The translations under genes were made by a program, and so were the position numbers. The notes under the pieces were generated by a model, which searched no databases, was not told the DNA's origin, and saw nothing but the letters and a program-made list of their open reading frames with translations. From positions 1 to 52,736 of the forward strand of contig DXAZ01000001.1 of NCBI GenBank assembly GCA_019116785.1: a stretch of 52,736 nucleotides of DNA, written 5' to 3'. Of the stretch, positions 19,505 through 29,955 are shown piece by piece. This DNA comes from Candidatus Atopostipes pullistercoris. Its GTDB lineage: Bacteria > Bacillota > Bacilli > Lactobacillales > Carnobacteriaceae_A. Within the stretch, counting starts at the first letter, position 1; every line of letters starts with the position of its first letter.

Positions 19505-22303
19505 CTAATTATTAAGAAATTTTTGAATTTCTTTTCCTAATTGCTCATTTGGATATATTTCCATAGGAACACCTTGTGGTAAAGCCTCGATAAAAATCTT
19601 TGAATAACTAGCAGATAGTATTCGCTCATCCAACACGATCATAACTCCATGATCCGTTTCATTACGAATTAAACGGCCGAAAGCTTGTTTATATTTTAAG
19701 ATCGCTTGAGGTAAAAGTTCTCCCATAAACGGATGAATTCCTTGCTGTTTTAAATAACCAATTTTTGAGCGTGTTAATGGTGTATTCGGTGATGGAAAGG
19801 GTAATCTAGTCAAAATAACAAGTTCTAATTCTTCATCTGGTAAGTCAATCCCCTCAAAAAAGCTATCTGCACCTAAAATAACAGCAGGTTTATTTCTTTT
19901 AAAATTTTTCAAAATCCGATTTCGAGTTCCAGATATAGACTGAGCTAAAAATAAATAATCCATCAATTGTTTATCTTCAATAAGGATTTCATAAACTTCT
20001 TTAAGAATGGTTAAAGATCGGAAAAGGATAATTGTATTGACCTTTACTCCTTTTAAAATTTGACGAATACTATCAGCCAACTGCTTTGGATATTCACTTG
20101 GTTGAATTTCTTTTGGATGAATTCGCTGCTCTGGTAACATCAACTTAACTTGTTTGCCATAATCATAGGGACCTTTAAGTTGATGAAATTTCATTGGTAG
20201 ATTCTTTAATTGCCCCGAAAAATATTGTTCTGAATCCTGAAAGGACAAAGTACTACTAGTAAAGACAACTTTTGAATGGGTAGCAAGATAGTCAACCAAT
20301 GAATTATTTTCTCCCCATTTTAAAACATGTAATTGAAAAGTGTGCTCTTTATCATCCGGTAGAAAGCTTACCCATCGTAAGGGTTTGGGTGAATCTTTAT
20401 CAAAAGTAAGCGTGTGTTGCAATCGATGATACCAATCTTTAATATAACCCGTTAAATTCACTAACTCAATATATAATAATTGATATTCAACTGACAACTT
20501 ATCAAAAGACTCATACGCTTGTTTAATAATTTTTTGACTAGTTAATATAAACTCTTCCGTATTATATAAAATATTTTTACGCCATTTCTTCTGCTTAAGA
20601 GTTAAGAAGTCTAACTCATATTCATCTTCAATATAATTTGAATCTTTTCTTTGCATTAAATCTTGCTGACTAAAGTATAAGATTATTTCCTCATAGAGAT
20701 TATTCCATGTTTCATTTAAGACACTCGTTGTTCGAGCAAGAATTTGCATATCATATTTTTTAATAATATTTTGCTCACTTAAATAATAAATAAACTTAAA
20801 AATACCTGTTTCATTTGCTAAGGAACCCATTTTTTCTAAATACGTAGTTATTTCAGTTCCCTTTAATGAAATTGTATTGCTTTGAGTCGCTACATCAGAA
20901 AAATGATGAGCTTCATCAATTATTAAATTCTCTAAATTCGTAAGAACAGGCTCATCGCTCTTCCAATCATAAGCGAGAAAATGATGATTTGTAATAATGA
21001 TTTCACTATCTTTAATTGCTTCTTTAATCCGTTCATAAAAATCATAGTCTTTCCAATGATCATCTGTATATTGATTCTTAGTGGCTCGTATTTCATGCCA
21101 AAAGACCAAGTCTAAATGACTTCCAGCATTTATTTCTGATAAATCTCCTGTTGTTGTTTCTGTTAGCCATACTAAAATACGCATACATAAGTAGGCTTCT
21201 GAATTTTCTGCAGTGATTTGTTTTAGCCAACGTTCAAACACACTTAAAGATAAATAATGTTCACTACTCTTTATCAATGTTTTTTTTATATTTCGGTTAA
21301 ACATCTTTTCTATCATTGGGAGGCTCTCATTGAATAACTGATTTTGTAATACAGTCGTATATGTACTAATGACTATTGGACTTTTTGGTGTCGCAATAAA
21401 AGCCGCTGGAAATAAATACCCTAAAGACTTTCCTACTCCCGGTGGGACTTCAATGGCTAATTTTTCTAAAGATACATCTGAATTTAAATAGTTATAAATC
21501 AGATCCATCATCTCTGCTTGATCTTTTCTATAAGAATAATCTGGATATAAATACTCTTCTTTTTCTGTTTTCAAAGTAGGATAGTTCAGTTTTTTTGGAT
21601 GATTTACAACAGTTTTTAGATAATCAGGATTTTTCAACGCAATCTGATTCACCACAACTAAATCATCCGCCAATTGAGCTTTTAAGTTCTTGGCATAATT
21701 TAATGCTTCCTTAAAAAATAGAGATGTTTCATGAGTTGTACTAGGTGAAAGATCTTTCAATTTTTCTAAAGTCACTAAGGGAAGAGTTGTTGCTTTTTTA
21801 AATAATTCTTTGAAGATATACACAGTAGCATTCGCATCCGCTAAAGCATCATGAGCGTCCAACAAATCATATCCTAGTGAAGCAGCAATATCTTCCAATT
21901 GAAAACTATCTAAAGTTGGATAAATTATTTGTGTTAATTCGACCGTATCAATCGCTGGAATATTCAGTGTTGGAAAGTCATGAAGATACAATTGTTCATT
22001 TAAAAAACGAAAATCAAAGCCTACGTTATGAGCGACAAAAACCGTATCCTCTAGTAAATGGACGATGATAGGTGCAACTTCTTCAAAATAAGGCGCTCTT
22101 CTAACATCTTTATTTGATATGCCTGTTAACTGTTTAATATTATGTGGAATATTTCTTCCTGGATTTACATACGTTTCAAAGGTATGAATCACTTCACCAT
22201 TTTGTAGCAAAACACAAGCAAATTGAATAATTCGCTCATTTGCTCCTACACTTCCTCCAGTAGCCTCTATGTCTACAATTGCATATATTTGTTCAGGTCG
22301 CAA
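19505..22303 (-). CDS. dinG: DinG-family helicase with N-terminal DEDD exonuclease
   Basis: DIEATGG exonuclease N-terminus; IIDEAHHF; QAFGRLIRNETDHG. Confidence 0.92.
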   Translation of the reverse strand: MRPEQIYAIVDIEATGGSVGANERIIQFACVLLQNGEVIHTFETYVNPGRNIPHNIKQLTGISNKDVRRAPYFEEVAPIIVHLLEDTVFVAHNVGFDFRFLNEQLYLHDFPTLNIPAIDTVELTQIIYPTLDSFQLEDIAASLGYDLLDAHDALADANATVYIFKELFKKATTLPLVTLEKLKDLSPSTTHETSLFFKEALNYAKNLKAQLADDLVVVNQIALKNPDYLKTVVNHPKKLNYPTLKTEKEEYLYPDYSYRKDQAEMMDLIYNYLNSDVSLEKLAIEVPPGVGKSLGYLFPAAFIATPKSPIVISTYTTVLQNQLFNESLPMIEKMFNRNIKKTLIKSSEHYLSLSVFERWLKQITAENSEAYLCMRILVWLTETTTGDLSEINAGSHLDLVFWHEIRATKNQYTDDHWKDYDFYERIKEAIKDSEIIITNHHFLAYDWKSDEPVLTNLENLIIDEAHHFSDVATQSNTISLKGTEITTYLEKMGSLANETGIFKFIYYLSEQNIIKKYDMQILARTTSVLNETWNNLYEEIILYFSQQDLMQRKDSNYIEDEYELDFLTLKQKKWRKNILYNTEEFILTSQKIIKQAYESFDKLSVEYQLLYIELVNLTGYIKDWYHRLQHTLTFDKDSPKPLRWVSFLPDDKEHTFQLHVLKWGENNSLVDYLATHSKVVFTSSTLSFQDSEQYFSGQLKNLPMKFHQLKGPYDYGKQVKLMLPEQRIHPKEIQPSEYPKQLADSIRQILKGVKVNTIILFRSLTILKEVYEILIEDKQLMDYLFLAQSISGTRNRILKNFKRNKPAVILGADSFFEGIDLPDEELELVILTRLPFPSPNTPLTRSKIGYLKQQGIHPFMGELLPQAILKYKQAFGRLIRNETDHGVMIVLDERILSASYSKIFIEALPQGVPMEIYPNEQLGKEIQKFLNN

Positions 22304-22319
22304 AAAATTACACCTCTTT

Positions 22320-23573
22320 TCATTCTAATGATTTTCTATCGTTTACGTAGGGAATTTTATTTTCTGTATCTAACCAATTTAAAATGCTTTCTTTTTCGTT
22401 TGGAATTTCTTTATAAACAACGGCTTTTAACGCTGACTCTAAGGCTTCACTTATCCATTTTCCAGGTTTTTTTGTTGTTTTTTTCATCAAATCATGTCCA
22501 TTAAGTGCTAGCTCTTCTTTTTTATAAATCGGCAGATTATCGTAAATACGTTTAACTTGATCATGCTTTGACTCTTGGTCTAAATGAGACACTAATGATT
22601 CAATACCCAAAGCTGCATCTTTTCCTAGATTGAATATATTCCATGGATTTAATTCCTGATTTTCAACACGAGTCTTTAAACCATAATATAACGTTAAAGT
22701 ATTTTGAATCTTCTTATTCGATAATTTCCATTTTTTCAAAAAATAATGGGGGTTGAAATTTTTATTCAAAGAATGGGTCTCTATTTTATACAATAAAAAA
22801 GCCCATGCTGCTTCTGCACGCTCAAAAGAAATTTGATCGGAGATTAATGAATGAAGAGCTTCTTTTTTATCGGCCAATTCAGGACAATACTTAAAAAGCT
22901 GAGATTGAATCATTGCTTGTAACCCTTTTGAACGCCAGGAACTCATTAATAATTTTTCAAATTCAATTTGAATCCGCTCAACGGCAATGTTTTCTAGTAA
23001 AGCTGCATTCTCTCCTATTGAAAGTTGAGTTTCTTTTTCAATTTCAAAATCAAGTTGTGCAGCAAAACGCACCGCACGCATCATTCGCAAAGCATCTTCT
23101 TGAAATCTTTCATGAGGATTCCCTACCGCTCGGATAACGCCTAATTTTAAATCTTTCATTCCTTGATAGGGATCAAAAATATATCCATTTGTATCTACTG
23201 CAATAGCATTCATTGTAAAGTCTCTTCTTCGAAGATCTTCTCTTAATGAGCGCACAAAAGTAACCGAATCAGGACGTCTAAAATCTTTATACGTAGATTC
23301 GGTTCGAAAGGTTGTAATTTCGTAACTTTCATTATTGTATAACACAAGCACTGTTCCATGCTCAATGCCGACATCTACCGTTCGACTAAAAATTTTCTTG
23401 ATTTCGTAAGGAAGTGCACTCGTTGCGATATCTACATCATTTACTTCATGATTTAATAAATAATCTCGAACACTTCCCCCTACAAAATAAGCTTCGAAAC
23501 CTGCATCTATAATTTTAGTTAAGATAGGTACAGATTCTTTAAATATTCCATCAATCACTATTTTGTTTTCCAT
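22320..23573 (-). CDS. cca: CCA tRNA nucleotidyltransferase
   Basis: AYFVGGSVRDYLLNHEVNDVDIATSALP and RRDFTMNAIAVD. Confidence 0.94.
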   Translation of the reverse strand: MENKIVIDGIFKESVPILTKIIDAGFEAYFVGGSVRDYLLNHEVNDVDIATSALPYEIKKIFSRTVDVGIEHGTVLVLYNNESYEITTFRTESTYKDFRRPDSVTFVRSLREDLRRRDFTMNAIAVDTNGYIFDPYQGMKDLKLGVIRAVGNPHERFQEDALRMMRAVRFAAQLDFEIEKETQLSIGENAALLENIAVERIQIEFEKLLMSSWRSKGLQAMIQSQLFKYCPELADKKEALHSLISDQISFERAEAAWAFLLYKIETHSLNKNFNPHYFLKKWKLSNKKIQNTLTLYYGLKTRVENQELNPWNIFNLGKDAALGIESLVSHLDQESKHDQVKRIYDNLPIYKKEELALNGHDLMKKTTKKPGKWISEALESALKAVVYKEIPNEKESILNWLDTENKIPYVNDRKSLE

Positions 23574-23587
23574 TTTAATACAACCTT

Positions 23588-23920
23588 TTATTCAGATGTT
23601 TTTTCATCGACTCGTTCAAAACGATATTTATCTCGTGTTTCAAATTTTTCCATTGTTTGTTTAAATGCTTCCGTTAAGTCAATATCTAAAGAATTTGCCA
23701 TTGTAATCACAATAAATAATACGTCTGCTAGTTCTTCAGCAATTTCTTTTTCATCTTCAGAACTTTTCTTTTGTTTCTCTCCATAATAATGGTTAATTTC
23801 TCGAGCAAGTTCTCCAACTTCTTCAGTCACTCGAGCCATCAATGCTAATGGTGAGAAATATCCTACTTTGAATTGACAAATATAGTCATCAACGATTTTT
23901 TGCATTTCTTCCATTTCCAC
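23588..23920 (-). CDS. MazG-like nucleotide pyrophosphohydrolase (YpjD-like)
   Basis: EEVGELAREI...EEIAEELADVLFIVI. ORF opens at 23926; AGAGGA spacing favours the GTG at 23920. Confidence 0.85.
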   Translation of the reverse strand: MEMEEMQKIVDDYICQFKVGYFSPLALMARVTEEVGELAREINHYYGEKQKKSSEDEKEIAEELADVLFIVITMANSLDIDLTEAFKQTMEKFETRDKYRFERVDEKTSE

Positions 23921-23955
23921 AAGCAAAATCCTCTCATTTACTCTTTTAAAAAGAA

Positions 23956-24519
23956 TTATACAATTGATTGATCAATTTTTCTTTCTATTTCTTTTAAAAT
24001 TTCTGTAAGATCTGTAAAACTTTCTTTTTGTCCTTCGATTAAGCTTTCATCAATTTTATCAAGTAATTCATGACGAGCGATCAACAACGTTTCGTACGTT
24101 AATGCTTCATCCATTTGTTCCATAAGCTCTTTTGGAATATTATCGTTCCAGCGAGCATAGGGATTGTCTTCTAAAACAGCTAGATATTCAGGTGTTTGCC
24201 AAGCATTTTCAAAATCTATTTCAAGATACAATTGTGAACTCCAATTTAATCGAATTTCATGAAAAGCCTGCATAGCATCTTTAAATGTATGGCCGTTTTT
24301 ATAGAACCGAAAAGTGGGATGATGATTATCTTTTGCAGACATATAGATTCCTCGTGGGGATTGATCAGCCGATTCTATAAAATGTGTTTTCTCTAACATA
24401 ATATCATGGTTATATAAATAATCTAAAATCCAAAGTGATTCTCGGCGGTTCAATGTGTGGTTCTTCGTAAACCATTTCAAAAAGTCTTTTTTCTTTTCGT
24501 TTGTAATGGATGTATTCAT
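23956..24519 (-). CDS. ypiB: UPF0302/YpiB family protein (ReoY-like)
   Basis: UPF0302 domain (FLKWFTKNHTLNRRESLWILDYLYNH...) plus C-terminal IDEAL-like segment. Start 24519 preferred (GAGGTGAG RBS). Confidence 0.82.
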   Translation of the reverse strand: MNTSITNEKKKDFLKWFTKNHTLNRRESLWILDYLYNHDIMLEKTHFIESADQSPRGIYMSAKDNHHPTFRFYKNGHTFKDAMQAFHEIRLNWSSQLYLEIDFENAWQTPEYLAVLEDNPYARWNDNIPKELMEQMDEALTYETLLIARHELLDKIDESLIEGQKESFTDLTEILKEIERKIDQSIV

Positions 24520-24548
24520 GTTCTCACCTCTCACCCATCAAGGCATTA

Positions 24549-25811
24549 TTAGTATAAATCTTCATCTATCAAAGAGGCAATCTCTTCATCATATTCTGGA
24601 TTTATATTTGTGATTCTTTCTAAAATTTCATGCATCTTTTCTCTTTGACCATCTTCTCGTAGGAAAAACGCATAGTCTTTTAAAAAGTCTAAGTCATCAT
24701 TTAAATCATTATAAGCTTGGTTAAAGTAATCACGGGCCTGATTATAGTGATCGAGTTCATTATTTGTGGTCGCTAACAACCATGAGGCTTCCGGTAATTG
24801 TCGAACAGATTCTGGAGAGTTTTTAAACAGTTCAATCACTTCATCATATTGAGCTAAATAATTTAAAAATTTAGCATATCTTAATATAACTCGTTCATTT
24901 TCGGGTTCAATGGATAAAGCTTCTTGATAGAAATGAGTTGCTTTTACATTATCATCTAGTTTTTCAGCGTACTCTGCTGCTTTTAAATATAGCTCAATAT
25001 TAATCTCATTAATCGTAAGGCCTTCTTCAATTGTTTGCAGCGATTTTTCTAAGTCATTGAGTTGCTCATAAGCTTCGCCTAAAAGAATATAAACTGAAAT
25101 TAAACTAGGGTCTATATCTTTTGCCTGTTTTAGCGTATCAATCGCTTGATAAAACTCTTCTTTTTGAATATAAGCAAAACCTAACTGGTAATAAACTTCT
25201 GGATCATCTTTAAATGATAAAGCTTCGTTTAAATTTTCGATAGCTTTTTCATAATTTCCCAACATCAGATAAGCATTTCCTAAACGAGCATTGATTAATG
25301 TGCCTGCAATTTCTTCAAATCCTTCCTCTATTAATAACTCATAATCGTTTGCAGCTAATTGATATTCAGCCGTTGTAAAATAAACTTCAGCGAGTGCAAA
25401 TTTAATCACAGGTTCTTTTGGGGTCAGTTCCTCAGCTTCTTTTAATTTTTGAATACTTACTTCTGGTAGACCATTTAAATGATAATAATCGGCTTGTACG
25501 AGTAAAGATTGTGTGTATGAGGAGCTAGTATTTTCAATGGAATGAAGCAATTCAAGAGCTTCTAGCTCATTTCCATTTTCAATTTCTATTTCAGCCAAGT
25601 AAATTTTCAGCTCATCATCTTGCGGATTAATATCTATTAAATGATTGTAAACTTTCTTTGTCTCTTCTAAAAAGCCAAGTTGGAATAGAGAGTTTCCAAG
25701 TAGATAAAGCGTTTCCTCATCATCTTCATCTAAAGCTAGTTGTAGCCATTCATCTACTTGTTCTAAATTTCCAGACTGAATCGCTTGAATTACTTTTTCT
25801 GAATTTGTCAT
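24549..25811 (-). CDS. ypiA: TPR-repeat protein (YpiA-like)
   Basis: Multiple TPR motifs; adjacent to ypiB. Start 25811 (MTNSEKV) preferred over 25826. Confidence 0.78.
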   Translation of the reverse strand: MTNSEKVIQAIQSGNLEQVDEWLQLALDEDDEETLYLLGNSLFQLGFLEETKKVYNHLIDINPQDDELKIYLAEIEIENGNELEALELLHSIENTSSSYTQSLLVQADYYHLNGLPEVSIQKLKEAEELTPKEPVIKFALAEVYFTTAEYQLAANDYELLIEEGFEEIAGTLINARLGNAYLMLGNYEKAIENLNEALSFKDDPEVYYQLGFAYIQKEEFYQAIDTLKQAKDIDPSLISVYILLGEAYEQLNDLEKSLQTIEEGLTINEINIELYLKAAEYAEKLDDNVKATHFYQEALSIEPENERVILRYAKFLNYLAQYDEVIELFKNSPESVRQLPEASWLLATTNNELDHYNQARDYFNQAYNDLNDDLDFLKDYAFFLREDGQREKMHEILERITNINPEYDEEIASLIDEDLY

Positions 25812-25927
25812 AAACTTACCTTCCATTTTTCATTTGTATTATTCATATTTTAACACATGTTCTATCTTTTTTCATCGGATTAAAACATCTGAATTGTTTA
25901 CTTCAACACTCTTTTCAATATTAAAAA

Positions 25928-25960
25928 TAAACCTCTAATCCGTAAATTAGAGGGTTTATA
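25928..25960 (-). terminator. Terminator downstream of trmD
   Basis: AAACCTCTAAT (25929-25939) / ATTAGAGGGTTT (25946-25957). Confidence 0.7.
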
Positions 25961-25972
25961 TTAATTATTTAG

Positions 25973-26698
25973 TTAAAATTCATCTAACCATTCTTGTTCT
26001 TTAGTTGTTAGTTCCATTGCTTCAATTAAATCAGGACGACGTTTAAAAGTTCTTCGAAGAGATTCTTTATGTCGCCACTCTTCGATTTTTTCATGATGAC
26101 CACTTGTTAGTACATCCGGTACTTTCATTCCTTTATAAACAGCTGGGCGAGTATAATGCGGATGTTCAAGAAGCCCCGTGGAGTGAGAATCCTCAATGAC
26201 AGACGCTTCATTTCCTACTACTCCAGGTAATAAACGCACAGTAGCATCAATCATAACCATAGCTGCTAATTCTCCACCTGTTAGGACGTAATCCCCCAAA
26301 GATACTTCATCGGTTACTAGTGTTCGAATACGTTCATCATAACCTTCATAATGACCACAAATGAAAACGAGATGCTCTTCTTTTGAAAAATCCTCTGCCA
26401 TTGCTTGATTAAAAGGTTTCCCAGCTGGATCCATTAAAACAATTCTTTTTTTACTAGTGGGAGCTTGTTTTTCTATTTCCTCTATTGCTTCAAAAATGGG
26501 CTCCGGTTTTAATAACATCCCTGCTCCACCACCATAAGGCGTATCGTCGACCATTTGATGCTTTCCTACTCCATATTTTCGAAAGTTTATGGGTTGAATC
26601 TCCACCTGGTCTCCATCAAGAGCTCGCTTAACCATTGAATAATTAAAAGGACTCTCAAACATTTCAGGAAAAAGTGTTAAAATATCAATCTTCATCAC
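25973..26698 (-). CDS. trmD: tRNA (guanine-N1)-methyltransferase TrmD
   Basis: [54 protein letters not shown]. Confidence 0.97.
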   Translation of the reverse strand: MMKIDILTLFPEMFESPFNYSMVKRALDGDQVEIQPINFRKYGVGKHQMVDDTPYGGGAGMLLKPEPIFEAIEEIEKQAPTSKKRIVLMDPAGKPFNQAMAEDFSKEEHLVFICGHYEGYDERIRTLVTDEVSLGDYVLTGGELAAMVMIDATVRLLPGVVGNEASVIEDSHSTGLLEHPHYTRPAVYKGMKVPDVLTSGHHEKIEEWRHKESLRRTFKRRPDLIEAMELTTKEQEWLDEF

Positions 26699-27209
26699 TA
26701 TCTAACCCCTCTAAAACACGAACAATAATTTCTTTATTTTGCGTATCTACTTTTAATACAACAGACTCAATAAAAGGCAATAATAAATCTTTTTTATTCG
26801 GACGCTGAACCACCCAAACATCGTTAGCCGGCATAAATAGAATTTCTTTTAAACGCCCAATTTCATTATTTTCCTCATCAAATACTTTTGAGTCAATAAT
26901 ATCACTTTCATAATAAATGCCTGCTTTTAATTCCGGAAGTAATTTCTCATCGATTTGTAGCATTTTATTTTTAAATTTTTCTACATCATTAATAGAAGAA
27001 AACTCTTCAAAAGTTAAAAGATCAAAGTTTTTATGCACACGATGTGAACGCACGGTTACTGGAAGTTGTTCATTTTTATTTATTTCAATCACCAATTTTG
27101 AACCGACCCGATAACGTTCTTCTGGATGTTCTGTAATGGATTGAACACGAACTTCCCCTTTAATCCCATGTGTATTAACAATTTTTCCTACATTTAAATA
27201 AGTGGTCAT
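26685..27209 (-). CDS. rimM: 16S rRNA processing protein RimM
   Basis: [20 protein letters not shown]-terminal PRC barrel; overlaps trmD. Confidence 0.96.
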   Translation of the reverse strand: MTTYLNVGKIVNTHGIKGEVRVQSITEHPEERYRVGSKLVIEINKNEQLPVTVRSHRVHKNFDLLTFEEFSSINDVEKFKNKMLQIDEKLLPELKAGIYYESDIIDSKVFDEENNEIGRLKEILFMPANDVWVVQRPNKKDLLLPFIESVVLKVDTQNKEIIVRVLEGLDSDED

Positions 27210-27269
27210 ATTTTTCTCCTACTTTATAAAATATATTTCTAAATATTTGTTTAGTCTGATCTATTATAC

Positions 27270-27315
27270 AAAAAAGATCTACACAATTCATGAAATTCTG
27301 TAGATCTTTTCTATA
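27270..27315 (-). terminator. Terminator downstream of mntA
   Basis: AAAAGATCTACA (27272-27283) / TGTAGATCTTTT (27299-27310). Confidence 0.75.
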
Positions 27316-27330
27316 AATTTATTTTTGATT

Positions 27331-28281
27331 TTATTTTTTTAAGCCATGATAAATAACATCTAAATTGTATTCTAAATATTTAATATACGTATCGCCCTCT
27401 TCACCAGGTTTACCAATCTCATCTGAATAAATTGGACGGTCATATATTTCTACATCCGTATCACTAGAAACAGTCTGCATAGGTCTTCTATCAACATTTG
27501 ATTCTACAAATAAAACATTTGGTTGATTCTCTCTTACAAAGTCTATTGTACTTTTAATTTGATCAGGTGTTCCATTTTCATCGGTATCTATCGCCCAGAT
27601 ATAGCCTTCTTTTAAACCATATTCAGCAGTCATATATTGAAAAGCTTGTTCACTCGCAATAAATATTCGATCTTCTTCTGGAATTTCGCCAATTTTTTCA
27701 GTATAGTCTTGATCAATTTTTTCCAATTGACTTAAATATTCATCCGCTTGTTTTTGAAAATAATCTGTTTGTTCCGGCATACTTTCAATTAAGGCATCTC
27801 GAATATTTTTAGTCATTTGTATTCCGACTTTTGGTGAGATGAAAGCATGTGGGTTTACTTCTTGATTTCCTTCTTCATCCGCCAAATACATTGGTTCAAT
27901 GCCTTGGGTAGCTTTATAAACATTATCTTCAGATTGGTTAACAGAGTTAACTAGTCTAAAAAACCAACCCCTCTCTCCCCCCTCTAGGTTCAAACCATTA
28001 TAAAAAAGCACATCCGCGTCTGTAGCTGCTTTAATATCTTCTGGGAGGGGTTCATAATCATGAGGATCTGTACCAATTGGAACTAGATTATGTACATGAA
28101 CATAATCTCCGCCAATTTCTTCAACCATATCACTCAAAATTGAAAAGGTGCTGACTACATTTAAGACACCTTCTTCATTTTCTATTGTGTCATCCTCGTC
28201 ATTTCCGCAAGCTACAAGAAGTAAGGCGATTATACTAAATGCAAAGAATCTAAAAAACTTTGATTTTTTCATCTTATTCAT
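27331..28281 (-). CDS. mntA: Manganese-type (cluster A-I) ABC transporter substrate-binding lipoprotein
   Basis: Lipobox LLVACG; GTDPHDYEPLPEDI, NPHAFISP, YDRPIYSDEIGKPGEEGDTY as in PsaA/MntA-type proteins. Confidence 0.85.
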   Translation of the reverse strand: MNKMKKSKFFRFFAFSIIALLLVACGNDEDDTIENEEGVLNVVSTFSILSDMVEEIGGDYVHVHNLVPIGTDPHDYEPLPEDIKAATDADVLFYNGLNLEGGERGWFFRLVNSVNQSEDNVYKATQGIEPMYLADEEGNQEVNPHAFISPKVGIQMTKNIRDALIESMPEQTDYFQKQADEYLSQLEKIDQDYTEKIGEIPEEDRIFIASEQAFQYMTAEYGLKEGYIWAIDTDENGTPDQIKSTIDFVRENQPNVLFVESNVDRRPMQTVSSDTDVEIYDRPIYSDEIGKPGEEGDTYIKYLEYNLDVIYHGLKK

Positions 28282-28305
28282 GAATCTATCTCCTTTTGAA
28301 AAGAA

Positions 28306-29154
28306 TTAACTATTTTTGTACTTTATTTTTTGCCATACAAGTCCTTGTTTAGGAGAAAATAGTAAAGATAAAACAAACAAGAAAGCAGCAACTAACACAA
28401 TGACTGCTCCAGATGGTAGATTATATGAAAAACTAAAATATAATCCAGCTGTAGCTGAAATAGCTCCTATTAAAGCACTTAAACCAATCATTTTAGTCAA
28501 ACTACTAGTTAATAGATAAGCTGTAGAGGCAGGTGTGATTAATAAAGCAACAACTAGTATTACTCCAACTGTTTGTAAAGATGCTACAGAAACTAAAGTT
28601 AATAAAATCATAATTCCATAATTAATCTTTTCTACTGGAAGGCCATACGCTTTGGCCATTGTAGGATCAAAGGTTGTAATAAATAATTCTTTATAGAATA
28701 AAAAAACTACTAAAATAACAAGTAAACCGACAACCATTGTAATGTATCGATCCGTATTACTTACCGTCAATACATTCCCAAATAAAATTGAAGTTAGATC
28801 AATAGCACTTTGAGCTTTTCCCATAAGGATGACCCCTAAAGCAAAAAAAGCTGAAAATACGATACCGATTGCTGAATCTGATTTAATTCGGCTTTTTTGA
28901 TCAACATAATTAATACCTAATGCCGTTAGCAAACCTGAAACTACGGCTCCGTAGAAGAAATTGATTCCTAGCATATAAGAAATAGCCACTCCAGGAAGTA
29001 CTGCATGAGAGATCGCATCTCCCATTAAAGACATTCCTTTTAAAGTAACAAAACTACCAATAACTCCACAAGTAACTCCTACAATAATTGAAGTTATTAA
29101 TGCATTTTGTAAAAATGCATAATTCATTAAATCACTCAAAAATTGTCCAAACAT
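28306..29154 (-). CDS. mntB: Manganese-type ABC transporter permease
   Basis: ABC-3 family permease; GDAISHAVLPGVAISY. Confidence 0.87.
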   Translation of the reverse strand: MFGQFLSDLMNYAFLQNALITSIIVGVTCGVIGSFVTLKGMSLMGDAISHAVLPGVAISYMLGINFFYGAVVSGLLTALGINYVDQKSRIKSDSAIGIVFSAFFALGVILMGKAQSAIDLTSILFGNVLTVSNTDRYITMVVGLLVILVVFLFYKELFITTFDPTMAKAYGLPVEKINYGIMILLTLVSVASLQTVGVILVVALLITPASTAYLLTSSLTKMIGLSALIGAISATAGLYFSFSYNLPSGAVIVLVAAFLFVLSLLFSPKQGLVWQKIKYKNS

Positions 29155-29156
29155 CC

Positions 29157-29882
29157 TTATTTACCTCCTATATCTGTGAAGGCACCTTCACCAAATACTT
29201 TAGCTAAGTTTTCATGAGTCATAATTTCATCCACTTCACCACTAGCAACTAAGCGTTTATCTAATAAAATTAGCCCATCAAAATACTTTCCAACTTTTGT
29301 TAAATCATGGTGAACAATTAAAATGGTTTTTCCTTGATCACGCAACTTGAATAATTGCTCCATAATAATTCCTTCACTTTTAATATCAATTCCTACAAAA
29401 GGCTCATCTAAAAAGATTAAAGTAGCATCTTGGGCGAGTGTTCTTGCAAGTAATACGCGTTGAAATTGACCACCAGAAAGTTCACTAATTTGACGATCTG
29501 CAAATTCTTCCATGCCCACTCGTTTTAGTGCATCCATCGAAATTTCTTTTTCTTGTTTACCTGGACGACTAAACCAGCCTAATTTAGGAAAAGTTCCAAG
29601 TAAAACACACTGTAAAACAGTAATAGGGAAATCCATATCTAAGTTTCCTTTTTGTTCCACATAAGCAATTTCTCGTTGGATTTCTTTAATCGATTTTCCC
29701 TCGAAAGTAACACTTCCCGAACGATTAACCATTCCCAATGCACCTTTTAACAAGGTTGACTTGCCTGCTCCATTTGGCCCGATAACGCCCACCAATTTTC
29801 CAGATGGAATAGAAACTGTTACATCTTCTAATGCTTTTACGTTATTTGGGTAAGTCACGGAGAGATTTTTAATTTCTAACAT
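29157..29882 (-). CDS. mntC: Manganese-type ABC transporter ATP-binding protein
   Basis: GPNGAGKSTLLKGALG, ELSGGQFQRVLLARTLAQ, DEPFVGIDI. Confidence 0.87.
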   Translation of the reverse strand: MLEIKNLSVTYPNNVKALEDVTVSIPSGKLVGVIGPNGAGKSTLLKGALGMVNRSGSVTFEGKSIKEIQREIAYVEQKGNLDMDFPITVLQCVLLGTFPKLGWFSRPGKQEKEISMDALKRVGMEEFADRQISELSGGQFQRVLLARTLAQDATLIFLDEPFVGIDIKSEGIIMEQLFKLRDQGKTILIVHHDLTKVGKYFDGLILLDKRLVASGEVDEIMTHENLAKVFGEGAFTDIGGK

Positions 29883-29955
29883 AGTATTCTTTCATCTCCT
29901 ATTTTTAAACAATTTTTATTTTATCTGTTTTAAAAGGTATCTTTTAACAATTTTT

